Below are positions 18,876 through 26,381 of a stretch of 64,000 nucleotides of DNA, one piece after another; position 1 is the first letter of the stretch; each line of letters opens with the position of its first letter. The translations under genes were made by a program, and so were the position numbers. The notes below the pieces were generated by a model. The model saw nothing but the letters and a program-made list of their open reading frames with translations, searched no databases and was not told where the DNA came from. Source of the DNA: Mesoterricola silvestris (lineage in GTDB: Bacteria > Acidobacteriota > Holophagae > Holophagales > Holophagaceae); contig NZ_AP027080.1 in assembly GCF_030295405.1 (NCBI RefSeq), positions 558,001 to 622,000 of the forward strand, written 5' to 3'.

Positions 18876-19532
18876 ATGTCCCATGAGCCCGTGCAGGTGG
18901 GGGACGTCGCCTACCTGCGCATCGTCGCCGTGAAGGATGCCGGGGCCTTCCTGGCCTGGGGCCGGCCCAGGGATCTCCTGCTGCCCTGGAGCGAAGTGAA
19001 GTTCGAGCAGAAGCGCCGCATCGCCGAGGGGCGCCGCATCATGGTCTGCGTCTTCGAGGCCGAGGACGGCCGCGTGGCGGCCTCGGCGCGCCTGGACGAC
19101 TTCCTCCGGGACGAGGCCCCCGCCTACCGCGCCGGCGACAAGGTCACGGTGCTGGTGGACGAGCCCACCGACCTGGGCCTGCGGGTCATCGTGGACCACC
19201 GCTACTGGGGCCTGGTGCACAAGGCCGACCTCTTCGGGAGCCTGCCCCGGGGCCACCGCCAGGACGGCTGGGTCAAGACCCCCCGCGCCGACGGCAAGCT
19301 GGACATCGCCCTCAGCGCCCCCGGCTACGCCAAGGTGGAATCCGCCGCGGAAAAGGTGCTGGCCGTCCTGGCCCGCGGGGGCGGCCACCTGAAGGTGGGG
19401 GACCGCACCGCCCCGGAGGAGATCTACGCCCTTTTCGGGATGAGCAAGAAGGTGTTCAAGCTGACGCTGGGAGCGCTGTACAAAGCCCGGAAGATCACCA
19501 TGGATGAGGCGGGCATCCACCTCTCCGCCTAG
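18876..19532 (+). CDS. CvfB-like S1-domain RNA-binding protein
   Basis: This is a 218-residue protein with the CvfB/YitL layout: an N-terminal S1-like fold (VQVGDVAYLRIVAVKDAGAFL, with the LLLPWSEV motif), a second S1-like part around residues 85-125, and a C-terminal winged helix (EEIYALFGMSKKVFKLTLGALYKARKI). Family members bind RNA and affect virulence factor or stress gene expression in Firmicutes. GGAGGTGA lies 5 bases before the ATG. It is 18 bp behind the SNF2 gene and shares its orientation. Its TAG stop lies inside the CTAG sequence that flanks the MITE at 19533-19797, so the element inserted exactly at the gene end. Confidence 0.88.
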   Translation: MSHEPVQVGDVAYLRIVAVKDAGAFLAWGRPRDLLLPWSEVKFEQKRRIAEGRRIMVCVFEAEDGRVAASARLDDFLRDEAPAYRAGDKVTVLVDEPTDLGLRVIVDHRYWGLVHKADLFGSLPRGHRQDGWVKTPRADGKLDIALSAPGYAKVESAAEKVLAVLARGGGHLKVGDRTAPEEIYALFGMSKKVFKLTLGALYKARKITMDEAGIHLSA

Positions 19533-19797
19533 GAGCCTGTCCAAGTAATATTCGGCCCCGCGACGGCGCCTGGAGGCCCGATTATCGAGCGCAAGGCCCG
19601 CAGGAAATATAGGTCATATTTTCAAGGGACTTGCGCACGATAGGCGGGCCTCCAGGCGCCGCCTCCGGTGGTGGCAGCGGCCACGGCAATCCCGCGTTCC
19701 GCTCGTCGAACGATTAACCTAATCGCTCTCCTCGCGGGCCTTGTCTTGCCATGGCCGGTGCCACCATCGCGGGGCCGAATATTACTTGGACAGGCTC
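19533..19797. mobile_element. MITE-like element with 31-bp perfect terminal repeats
   Basis: The ends GAGCCTGTCCAAGTAATATT (left, + strand) and its exact complement (right) form 31-bp perfect terminal inverted repeats at 19533-19563 and 19767-19797. CTAG flanks both sides (19529-19532 and 19798-19801), as a 4-bp target duplication would. Inside, a 16-bp perfect inverted repeat (19565-19580 with 19645-19660) continues as a nearly perfect stem over TATCG-GCGCAAG. There is no transposase; the 265 bp cannot encode one. The size, ends and CTAG target fit a non-autonomous derivative of an IS5-group element (inference). Confidence 0.85.
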
Positions 19798-19814
19798 CTA
19801 GAGGGCGGATCGCC

Positions 19815-20174
19815 TCAATCCCGATGCACCGTATCGGGATGGAAGGCCGGCAAACATACGGCCACATACTCCGCCCCCTCCGCCTCCGGCGCGCTGTAGC
19901 GCACCCACTGCCCGGCCCGGGTGATGACGGCCTGGTTGGCCTGCACGTCGGTGATGCCCTCCCGGGTCTCCACCCGCAGGGTCCCCGCCAGCACCAGCGT
20001 GTACTCGTCGAACCGCGGCGTCTGCCCCGGCTCCAGCCAGCCTCCCGCGGCCTTCATGCGCGCGATGCTCACCTCCCGCGTGCCCGTGGCCACGTTGCCC
20101 ACGAACTCCTCGATGAGCTTGGGCTTGTTCCCTTCGGGACGGATGACGAACGGCTGGGTGACGAGCTGGACCAT
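19815..20174 (-). CDS. Cupin-domain protein
   Basis: This is a 119-residue single-domain protein with a cupin-like core: GGWLEPGQTPRFDEYTLVLAGTLRVE followed by VQANQAVITRAGQWVRYSAP. Some of the metal-binding histidines of the classical motif are replaced (for example ETPRFDEYT-like instead of HxH), so metal binding is uncertain. Small cupins like this serve as sensors, isomerases or dioxygenase-like proteins. The ATG at 20174 has AAGGAAG upstream and begins 10 bp after the stop of the adaptor gene at 20185, so the two form a small operon. The MITE lies just downstream. No specific substrate can be named. Confidence 0.75.
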   Translation of the reverse strand: MVQLVTQPFVIRPEGNKPKLIEEFVGNVATGTREVSIARMKAAGGWLEPGQTPRFDEYTLVLAGTLRVETREGITDVQANQAVITRAGQWVRYSAPEAEGAEYVAVCLPAFHPDTVHRD

Positions 20175-20184
20175 GGGCTTCCTT

Positions 20185-20901
20185 TCAGGGGTTGTCGGGC
20201 AGATCCACCACGGCCTTCAGGCCCGCCCGCAGGCCGGGCGCGGGGTCGCGGACCAGGAGCTTGAGGCGCACGAGGCCAGGGGAATCGGGGGAGGGGGAAA
20301 CCAGGACCACCTCGGCGAGCAGCGGAGGCAGGGTCTCGGCGGCAGGCACATGGACGGTGAGCTTCTGGCCCGGTGCCAGCCGGGCCACCCGGTCGGGCCG
20401 GGCCGTGCAGAGGATGGTGGCCCGGCTCAGGTCCAGGATGCGGAAGACCACCTGGGAGGCGTTGACGGTCTCCCCCAGTTCCCGGGTGCGCTCCACCACC
20501 AGGCCGTCCACGGGGGCCAGGATGGTGCGGAGCCGGACGTGCTCGGCGGCGGTCTCGTAGTTGAGGCGCGCCAGGTCCAGCTCGATGCGGGATTCCATGG
20601 CCTTGAACTCCGGGATCACCCGGTTGTCGAAGAGGCTCCGGGCCCCCTTGGCCTCGTACTCCCGGCGGTCCAGCAGCGCCTTGGAGCGCTTCATTTCCAG
20701 TTCCTCGAGCCGGGCGTACAACTGGGCCAGGGGCTGCCCCGCCTTCACCCGGTCCCCTTCGCCCGCCTTCAGCTCCACGATGTGGCTGGAAACGTAGGCG
20801 CTGACCTCCACCTTCCGGAAGGGCTGCACCGTGCCTTCGAGGGTCGGCGCCGCGGGCAGCGGCAGGGCGAGGAGTAGGCAAAGGCTGGTGGCGCGGTGCA
20901 T
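20185..20901 (-). CDS. HlyD/RND-type periplasmic adaptor protein
   Basis: This 238-residue protein has a short signal peptide (MHRATSLCLLLALPLPAAP) and the biotinyl-lipoyl barrel-sandwich elements of membrane fusion proteins. These are EVSAYVSSHIVELKAGEGDRVKAGQPLAQLYARLEELE at about 30-70 and VRLRTILAPVDGLVVERTRELGETVNASQVVFRI at about 125-160, with a helical hairpin between. It would link an inner-membrane exporter to an outer-membrane channel. It is short for the family, and no RND pump, ABC exporter or TolC-like gene is adjacent, so it is an orphan adaptor. It is co-oriented with the cupin gene directly downstream. Confidence 0.8.
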   Translation of the reverse strand: MHRATSLCLLLALPLPAAPTLEGTVQPFRKVEVSAYVSSHIVELKAGEGDRVKAGQPLAQLYARLEELEMKRSKALLDRREYEAKGARSLFDNRVIPEFKAMESRIELDLARLNYETAAEHVRLRTILAPVDGLVVERTRELGETVNASQVVFRILDLSRATILCTARPDRVARLAPGQKLTVHVPAAETLPPLLAEVVLVSPSPDSPGLVRLKLLVRDPAPGLRAGLKAVVDLPDNP

Positions 20902-21010
20902 GGGCTTCCCTGAAAGGCGAGACTCCAGGATACCCTCCCAGGTCCGCCGGGCCGTTGGCCATGGCGGCGCCCGGGTCCCCGGGGGCCTGAAAATTAATTT
21001 TTCCGGTCCA

Positions 21011-21038
21011 TTGACACCTACGAATATGTTCGTATCTT
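21011..21038 (+). promoter_or_regulatory. Promoter with BlaI-type operator, copy 1
   Basis: TTGACA (21011-21016) and TATCTT (21033-21038) are 16 bp apart. TACGAA-TATG-TTCGTA (21019-21034) is a perfect palindrome that fills the spacer. A repressor of the BlaI/MecI type bound here would block polymerase. The same arrangement is repeated at 23289-23316 with almost identical sequence. Confidence 0.75.
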
Positions 21039-21061
21039 GGGGTCATCACCCCGGAGTCGCC

Positions 21062-21202
21062 ATGTGCCCCGACCCCATCCGTCCTTCGGACGGCGAGCTC
21101 GCCCTCCGCAGCGTCCCCTGGCGCCGGGGCCCCTCCACCGTGCGGGACGTGCCCATGGAACGGGCCCGGGAGCCCCACGCGGCGCCGCCGGAGGCGCCGT
21201 GA
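21062..21202 (+). pseudogene. Internally deleted BlaI-type repressor
   Basis: The 46-codon frame starts MCPDPIRPSDGELALRSVPW, matching the intact repressor at 23340 for its first 40 or so residues. It then jumps to the last few codons (..PPEAP) with about 84 codons missing. The start of the winged helix is kept but the recognition helix and dimerisation domain are lost, so it cannot act as a normal repressor. The TGA still overlaps the GTG of the following peptidase gene (GTGA), as in the intact copy, so it may survive as a leader that couples translation. Several substitutions (LRSVP for ILSVL) also suggest relaxed selection. Confidence 0.85.
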
Positions 21203-23253
21203 GCACCGCCGCCCTCGCCCCGTGGCTCCAGGCCTTCGCCTGGGGGCTGGTGCACTTCCTCTGGGAGGGCGCCCTCATCGGGTGCGCCACCTTCCTGGCG
21301 CTGCGCTTCGCCCACCGTCCGCAGACCCGGTACCTGGTGGCCTGCCTGGGCCTCCTGGCCATGGTCCTCGCCTTCCTGGCCACCGTCGTCGCCGCGCGGC
21401 CGGAGACCTTGGCCATCGAGCCGGCGACGACCTTCTCCGGGGTCGTCACCGTGGTGCCCCCGGATCTCCGGGAACGGCTCCATTCGCGGCTCCCGTGGAT
21501 CCTCCTGGCCTGGTCCGCCGGAAGCGGGGCCCTGGCGCTGAGGCTGGCGGCGGGGCTCCTGTGGCTCTACGGGCCCTGTCTCCGGAAGGCCCGCCCCGCG
21601 CCTGCCTCCCTGGAGGTCGACCTGGAGCGCCTCCGCGCGGCCTTCCGTCACGCCCGCCCCGTGCGGCTGCTGGTCTCCGACCTGGTGGACTCGCCCCTGG
21701 TGGTGGGATTCTGGCGGGCCGTCATCCTCGTGCCCGCCGCCGCCCTCCTGGCTCTGCCGGAGGCCTCCCTCGAGGCCGTCCTCGCCCACGAGCTCGCCCA
21801 CATCAAGCGCCAGGATTTCCTCCTGAACTTCCTCCAGAACGTCGCGGAGGTCGTCTTCTTCTTCCACCCGGCCGTGTGGTGGCTCTCCCGCGAGATCCGC
21901 GCGGAGCGGGAGCACTGCTGCGACGACGCCGCCGCGGCCCACTGCGGCGGGGGCCTGCGCTACGCCCAGGCCCTGGCCGACCTGGAAGCCCTGCGCCACG
22001 GACCCACCACCCAACTGGCCCCCTCGGGCCATGGAGGCTCCCTCTTGCACCGCATCAAACGCCTGGTCCTTCCCATGCTGCCCACCCAGACCCTCACCCG
22101 CCCCGGGCTCCTCGCCCTGGCCGCCGTCACCGTGCTCGCGACAGGCGTCCACTGGACGCCCCTCGTGGCCGCGCCTCCGGAACCGCCCCCCCAACCCGCC
22201 GTGGATTCGCCCAAGGCCATGCCCGCGGCACCCGCCCAGGCCGAGCCCACCCATGCCGCCCTCTACCAGCTGCCGCTGGAGGACCCCCCCGGCGCCGCCG
22301 CGCGGTCCTTCGCGGCGCCCCTCCCGGTCCCCGAAGTTCCCGCCCCGGCCCCCGCTCCCCGGCCGAGTGTCTCCCCGGGCCAGGCCCCGACGATCTGGCC
22401 CTTCGAGGGGAGGATCCCGGCCTTCGATTCCGCCCGGGTCTTCAGGGGCGTCACCGCCATCTTCGGGGGGGCGGAATTCGAGATCCCGCCCCACGCCCGG
22501 ATCACCCTCAAGCTCCGGCCCGATGGCGACAATTCCTTGGGGGCCTTCAGAATTGTGGTGCAACGGAAGGAACACCCGGAAGACAACGACCTCCGGTGGC
22601 TCACGAACACCTCCGATAAGGTCCAGTACGTGTACGTGAGCGTATTCCCGCCCCTGATCGTGCATCGCCACGGCGCTTTCAGTATCCTTCCCGGGGGGCC
22701 CTTCATCCTGGAGGTGGAGCGGAGCTGGGATCCGGCCGCCCTGGATCCCAGGGCGAAGGCGGTGGCCTTCACCCAGGCGGCCATCAAGGAGCTGCCCCTG
22801 GTCAAGATTGGTTCCATGCGAGTGCGGTCCCACCCGCGCAGCCTGGACTACCCCCCCGCGGCCCTGGCCGCCCGGATCGAGGGCTCGGTGCGATTGGAAC
22901 TGGTGGTGGACCGGGAGGGCTGGCCGGTCCAGGTAAAGGCCCTGGATGGGCCACCCGAGCTTCGTGCCGCCGCCGAGGACTATGGCTGGCGCTTCTCCTT
23001 CTCCACGCCGCCGGCCCGGAGGAAGTTCAAGGCCGTGCGGGTGGAAATGGCCGTGGACTTCCGCCTGGACCCGGCCGCCTCCACCACCCCGGACACCCCG
23101 GCCCCGCAGTCGGCCCTCCGGTTCAAAAGCGTCTTCATCCCGGCCCACGCCGAAATGGCGGCCATCCAGGGCAACGCGAGCCAGAACCGGTCCTTCTCCT
23201 TCGAGATCCCTCCCCACGCCCGCATCGGGCCGTGCGGGTCTCCTTTGACGTGA
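21199..23253 (+). CDS. M56 (BlaR1-like) metallopeptidase with TonB domain, chimeric end
   Basis: This 684-residue membrane protein has the BlaR1/MecR1-type M56 peptidase domain with several N-terminal membrane segments. The zinc motif HELAH lies near residue 196, and REIRAEREHCCDDAA follows. After a Pro/Ala-rich linker comes a domain with EIPPHARITLKLRP, then a TonB C-terminal-like domain (SLDYPPAALAARIEGSVRLELVVDREG...). BlaR1-type proteins sense a signal and inactivate the BlaI repressor. About 45 residues past the TonB domain duplicate part of the sibling gene (SVFIPAHAEMAAIQGNA.NRSFSFEIPPHARI), then stop after a frameshift (GPCGSPLT). The GTG start overlaps the stop of the decayed repressor. 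Function without that repressor is doubtful. Confidence 0.85.
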   Translation: MSTAALAPWLQAFAWGLVHFLWEGALIGCATFLALRFAHRPQTRYLVACLGLLAMVLAFLATVVAARPETLAIEPATTFSGVVTVVPPDLRERLHSRLPWILLAWSAGSGALALRLAAGLLWLYGPCLRKARPAPASLEVDLERLRAAFRHARPVRLLVSDLVDSPLVVGFWRAVILVPAAALLALPEASLEAVLAHELAHIKRQDFLLNFLQNVAEVVFFFHPAVWWLSREIRAEREHCCDDAAAAHCGGGLRYAQALADLEALRHGPTTQLAPSGHGGSLLHRIKRLVLPMLPTQTLTRPGLLALAAVTVLATGVHWTPLVAAPPEPPPQPAVDSPKAMPAAPAQAEPTHAALYQLPLEDPPGAAARSFAAPLPVPEVPAPAPAPRPSVSPGQAPTIWPFEGRIPAFDSARVFRGVTAIFGGAEFEIPPHARITLKLRPDGDNSLGAFRIVVQRKEHPEDNDLRWLTNTSDKVQYVYVSVFPPLIVHRHGAFSILPGGPFILEVERSWDPAALDPRAKAVAFTQAAIKELPLVKIGSMRVRSHPRSLDYPPAALAARIEGSVRLELVVDREGWPVQVKALDGPPELRAAAEDYGWRFSFSTPPARRKFKAVRVEMAVDFRLDPAASTTPDTPAPQSALRFKSVFIPAHAEMAAIQGNASQNRSFSFEIPPHARIGPCGSPLT

Positions 23254-23270
23254 ACTTCAAGATGAAGTGA
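23122..23270 (+). pseudogene. Remnant of a third M56-TonB copy
   Basis: The last part of the first peptidase gene encodes a segment (FKSVFIPAHAEMAAIQGNA...EIPPHARIG) that in the intact sibling lies upstream of the TonB domain. Directly after it, in another frame, the bases encode AVRVSFDVNFKMK followed by TGA, matching the sibling's very end (AVRVSVVVQFKMN). Both sides share CGGGC at the junction near 23227. The simplest reading is a lost copy whose middle, about 530 bp, was deleted through this short homology. Confidence 0.7.
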
Positions 23271-23288
23271 TTAAAATTTCCCGGCCCA

Positions 23289-23316
23289 TTGACACCTACG
23301 AATATGTTCGTATCTT
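23289..23316 (+). promoter_or_regulatory. Promoter with BlaI-type operator, copy 2
   Basis: TTGACA (23289-23294), the palindrome TACGAA-TATG-TTCGTA (23297-23312) and TATCTT (23311-23316) repeat the layout of copy 1 at the same distance before the repressor ATG. It should control the intact repressor and peptidase genes by autorepression. The shared operator means the surviving repressor could control both copies. Confidence 0.78.
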
Positions 23317-23339
23317 GGGTTCATCACCGCGGAGTCGCC

Positions 23340-23732
23340 ATGTGCCCCGATCCCATCCGTCCTTCGGACGGCGAGCTCGCCATTCTCAGCGTCCTCTGGC
23401 GCCGGGGCCCCTCCACCGTGCGGGACGTGCACACGGAACTGGCCCGGGAACGCGACCTGGGCTACACCACCGTCCTGAAGCTCATGCAGATCATGGCGGA
23501 AAAGGGCATGGTCACGAGGGACGCCTCGGCCATGACCCACGTCTACACCGCGGCCCGGGACCAGGAGCCCACCCAGGCCTTCCTGGTCCAGGACCTGGTC
23601 CGCCGCGCCTTCGCGGGCAGCGCCAAGGACCTCATGGTCCGGGCCCTGGAGTCCCACGCGGCCTCCGTGAGCGAACTTGACGAGATCCAGCGGCTGCTCG
23701 ACGCGGCCCGCCGGAAGGCGGAGGCCCCATGA
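23340..23732 (+). CDS. BlaI/MecI-family repressor
   Basis: This is a 130-residue repressor with the BlaI winged helix: SDGELAILSVLWRRGPSTVRDVHTEL...LGYTTVLKLMQIMAEKGMVTRD at residues 9-65, then a C-terminal dimerisation part. Proteins of this family bind a palindromic operator and are cleaved or released when the partner M56 peptidase is activated. The ATG at 23340 stands 24 bp after the -10 box of the operator-containing promoter. The TGA overlaps the ATG of the peptidase gene (ATGA), so both are translated together. In many bacteria such pairs regulate functions other than beta-lactam resistance; no beta-lactamase gene is nearby. Confidence 0.92.
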   Translation: MCPDPIRPSDGELAILSVLWRRGPSTVRDVHTELARERDLGYTTVLKLMQIMAEKGMVTRDASAMTHVYTAARDQEPTQAFLVQDLVRRAFAGSAKDLMVRALESHAASVSELDEIQRLLDAARRKAEAP

Positions 23733-25618
23733 CCACCGCCTCCCTCGCCCCCTGGCTCCAGGCCTTCGCGTGGGCCCTGGTGCACTTCCTCTGGGAGGGC
23801 GCCCTCCTGGGGTGCGCCGCGTTCCTGGCGCTGCGCTTCGCGCGCCGCCCCGGGACCCGGTACCTGGTGGCCTGCATGGGCCTCGTGGCCATGGTCCTGG
23901 CCTTCCTCGCCACCCTCTTCCTGGCGGTCCCGGAGGCCACGGTGATCCAGGCGCCCGCGGCCTTCTCCGGAACCCTCACCGTCCTGCCTCCGGATCTCCG
24001 GGAGCGGTTGTACGCGCAGCTGCCCCGGATCCTCCTGGCCTGGTCGGCCGGAAGCGCGGTCCTGGCCCTGCGCCTGGGGGCCGGACTCCTGTGGCTCTAC
24101 GGCCCCTGCCTGCGCGGGGCCACGGCGCCCCCGGAAGCCCTGGAGGCGTGCCTGGACCGCCTCCGCCAGGCCTTCGCCCACGACCGCCCCGTGCGGCTCC
24201 GGGTGTCGGACCTGGTGGACTCCCCCCTGGTGCTGGGCTTCTGGCGGGCCGTCATCCTCGTTCCCACCGCGGCCCTCCTCTCCCTGCCGGAGGCCACCCT
24301 GGAAGCCGTCCTCGCCCACGAACTGGCCCACGTGAGGCGCCGTGACTTCCTGGTGAACTTCCTCCAGAACCTCGCCGAAGTCGTTTTCTTCTTCCACCCC
24401 GCCGTGTGGTGGCTCTCCCGCGAGATCCGCGCGGAGCGGGAGCACTGCTGCGACGACGCCGCCGCGGTCCACTGCGGCGGGGGCCTGCGCTTCGCCCAGG
24501 CCCTGGCCGACCTGGAAGCCCTGCGCCACGGACCCACCACCCAACTGGCCCCTTCGGGCCACGGAGGCTCCCTCATGCACCGCATCAAACGCCTGCTCCT
24601 GCCCGTGCTCCCCGCCCAGACCCTCACCCGGCCCGGCCTCCTGGCCCTGGCCGCCGTCGCCGTCCTGGGGGGCGGTGTGCACTGGACGCCCCTGGAGGCC
24701 ACCCCCCCCGCGCCCCCCGCGCCGCCCGTGGAGGCCGTTCAGGCCCCGGTCCCGGCCCCCGCTCCGGAGGCTCCCGCCGTGGCCCTGGCGGCCCTCCACG
24801 CCGCCCCTTCCGTGGACCTGCCCGCGCCCCGGGCGGCCCTGGAAGTCCCGCCCCCGCCCGCCGTTCCCGCCCCCGCGGCGAGGGTGGCGGAGCCCCGCCG
24901 GGACCTGCCCCCGCCGGCCCCGCGCCCCGCCTTCCAAGGCAAGGGCGTGTTCGTCCCGGCCCACGCGGGGATGGTGTCCATCCAGGGCAACGCGAACCTG
25001 AACCGGTCCTTCTCCTTCGAGATCCCGCCCCACGCCCGCATCGGGCTGGACGTGAAGTCCGCCGGGAAGATCCCCCGCTCCACGTACCACCTGGAGGTGG
25101 TTCGCCAGCACGGCCCGCGCGGCTTCAATGAGCGCGCCTTCAACAACACGTCCGACCGCGCCGTCATCGTCGATGTGGAGGTCGTGCCCACCCGGAAGTT
25201 CAACGACGGACCCGGCCTGTCCCTGGATCCCATCGAGGCGGGCCTCTTCACGATCCAGGTGACCCGCACCTGGGATCCCGCCGGCCAGGACCCTCGGGCC
25301 CTGGCCGGGCCCTTCCCCAAGGGCGGCCTGGAGGCGCTGCCCGAGCTGCCCAACGCCGATCTCCAGGTGGCCTACCGCCCCGAGAAGCCCGTGTATCCCC
25401 CCGCCGCCCTCGCCGCCAAGGAGGAAGGCACCGTGAAACTGCGGATGGCGGTGGGAAAGGACGGCAACCCTCTTTTCGTGGAGAGCCAGGGCGGCACCCC
25501 GGAGTTCCGGGCGGCCGCGGAAGCCTTCGTGTGGCGCTGGGTGTTCTTCCCGCCCCGCATCGGGGGGGAGAACCGGGCCGTGCGGGTCTCCGTGGTCGTG
25601 CAATTCAAGATGAATTAA
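23729..25618 (+). CDS. M56 (BlaR1-like) metallopeptidase with TonB domain
   Basis: This 629-residue protein has N-terminal membrane segments around the M56 zinc peptidase (VLAHELAHVRRRDFL near residue 196; REIRAEREHCCDDAA near 230). A long Pro/Ala-rich linker (about 325-400) leads to a domain with FVPAHAGMVSIQGNANLNRSF, then a TonB C-terminal-like domain (PEKPVYPPAALAAKEEGTVKLRM...). It should sense a periplasmic signal and relieve repression by the repressor whose gene overlaps its start. The TonB part suggests contact with the outer membrane or cell wall. It is very similar at DNA level to the gene at 21199, in places identical over 60 bases or more, showing a recent tandem duplication. This copy is intact. 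Confidence 0.9.
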   Translation: MTTASLAPWLQAFAWALVHFLWEGALLGCAAFLALRFARRPGTRYLVACMGLVAMVLAFLATLFLAVPEATVIQAPAAFSGTLTVLPPDLRERLYAQLPRILLAWSAGSAVLALRLGAGLLWLYGPCLRGATAPPEALEACLDRLRQAFAHDRPVRLRVSDLVDSPLVLGFWRAVILVPTAALLSLPEATLEAVLAHELAHVRRRDFLVNFLQNLAEVVFFFHPAVWWLSREIRAEREHCCDDAAAVHCGGGLRFAQALADLEALRHGPTTQLAPSGHGGSLMHRIKRLLLPVLPAQTLTRPGLLALAAVAVLGGGVHWTPLEATPPAPPAPPVEAVQAPVPAPAPEAPAVALAALHAAPSVDLPAPRAALEVPPPPAVPAPAARVAEPRRDLPPPAPRPAFQGKGVFVPAHAGMVSIQGNANLNRSFSFEIPPHARIGLDVKSAGKIPRSTYHLEVVRQHGPRGFNERAFNNTSDRAVIVDVEVVPTRKFNDGPGLSLDPIEAGLFTIQVTRTWDPAGQDPRALAGPFPKGGLEALPELPNADLQVAYRPEKPVYPPAALAAKEEGTVKLRMAVGKDGNPLFVESQGGTPEFRAAAEAFVWRWVFFPPRIGGENRAVRVSVVVQFKMN

Positions 25619-25639
25619 TGCAATGAATAATTCGATGGC

Positions 25640-25668
25640 TTGACATCCTGACCCGCCGGTCCACAATT
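25640..25668 (+). promoter_or_regulatory. Putative rex promoter
   Basis: TTGACA at 25640-25645 is followed 17 bp later by ACAATT at 25663-25668, a weak -10. The -10 overlaps the left end of the 38-bp palindrome, so a protein bound there would block transcription of rex and the hydrogenase genes. Confidence 0.5.
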
Positions 25669-25701
25669 GCTACCGTGGTATCGATACCACGGTAGCAATT
25701 G
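25664..25701. promoter_or_regulatory. 38-bp perfect palindrome before rex
   Basis: Starting CAATTGCTACCGTGGTATC, the 38 bases are their own reverse complement with no spacer (centre ATCGAT). It lies between the -35 box and the ribosome-binding site of rex. It may be an operator, for Rex itself or another dimeric or tetrameric regulator, or act in the RNA as a hairpin just upstream of GGGAGG. It is longer than the usual 18-20-bp Rex site (TTGTGA-N6-TCACAA), and only a loose resemblance can be seen in its centre. Confidence 0.7.
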
Positions 25702-25715
25702 AAAGGGAGGCGGGC

Positions 25716-26357
25716 ATGGCATACGGGTACAAGATCGGGAGCCTCCCGCTCACCACCGTCCAGCGCCTCCCCAGCTACCTGCGCGTCGTGCGGGAGATGC
25801 GCCGGCTGGGCCGGGAGGTGGTGTCCAGCGCCCGCCTGGGCGAGCTGCTGGGGCTGGAGGCCGTGCAGGTGCGCAAGGACTTCGGCTTCATCGGCATCAC
25901 CGGCATGCCCAAGATGGGCTACCAGGTGGAGGAGCTGGTCCTGGCCATCGAGCACTGCCTGAACTGGAACCAGGTGCGGGACGCGGTGCTGGTGGGCGTG
26001 GGGCACCTGGGCATGGCCCTCCTGGGCTACGAGGGCTTCCGGGCCCACGGGCTGGACATCTGCGCGGCCTTCGACATCGACCCGTCCCTGGCGGGGCTGG
26101 TGGTGAACGGCACCCCCGTGTGGCACATGGACCAGCTGGAATCCGAACTGCGCCGCCTCGACGCGCGCATGGCCATCCTCACCGTCTCCCCCGACGCCGC
26201 CCAGGACGTGGCCCTGCGCCTGGCCCGGGCGGGCATCGAAGGCATCTGGAATTTCACCGGGTGCCCGCTGGACCTGCCCCCGGACGTCATCGTCCAGGAC
26301 CAGGACATCGCCATCGGCCTCGCCGTGCTTTCCGCCAAACTCTCCTCCCGGACCTAG
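25716..26357 (+). CDS. rex: Redox-sensing transcriptional repressor Rex
   Basis: This 213-residue repressor has an N-terminal winged helix (LPSYLRVVREMRRLGREVVSSARLGELLGLEAVQVRKDFGFIG, residues 16-60) with the signature QVRKDFGFIG. A Rossmann NAD(H) domain starts at VLVGVGHLGMALLGY near residue 92. Rex leaves its operator when NADH rises and controls fermentative and hydrogen-metabolism genes. The ATG has GGGAGG 6 bases upstream. The gene is first of a six-gene run that ends with a group B hydrogenase, separated by 24 bp or less or overlapping, so it is likely auto-regulated and controls the hydrogenase genes. Confidence 0.95.
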   Translation: MAYGYKIGSLPLTTVQRLPSYLRVVREMRRLGREVVSSARLGELLGLEAVQVRKDFGFIGITGMPKMGYQVEELVLAIEHCLNWNQVRDAVLVGVGHLGMALLGYEGFRAHGLDICAAFDIDPSLAGLVVNGTPVWHMDQLESELRRLDARMAILTVSPDAAQDVALRLARAGIEGIWNFTGCPLDLPPDVIVQDQDIAIGLAVLSAKLSSRT

Positions 26358-26381
26358 GTCCGTCCCACGAAAGGGCTCACC

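Noticed and set aside
14643-19544. 1633-codon minus-strand frame
   Set aside because: It lies opposite the SNF2 and CvfB-like genes and shows no domain, only shadow composition (Gly, Gln, His and Leu).
21000-25620. Beta-lactam resistance locus
   Set aside because: Only regulator-type genes are present; there is no beta-lactamase or penicillin-binding protein gene in the window.
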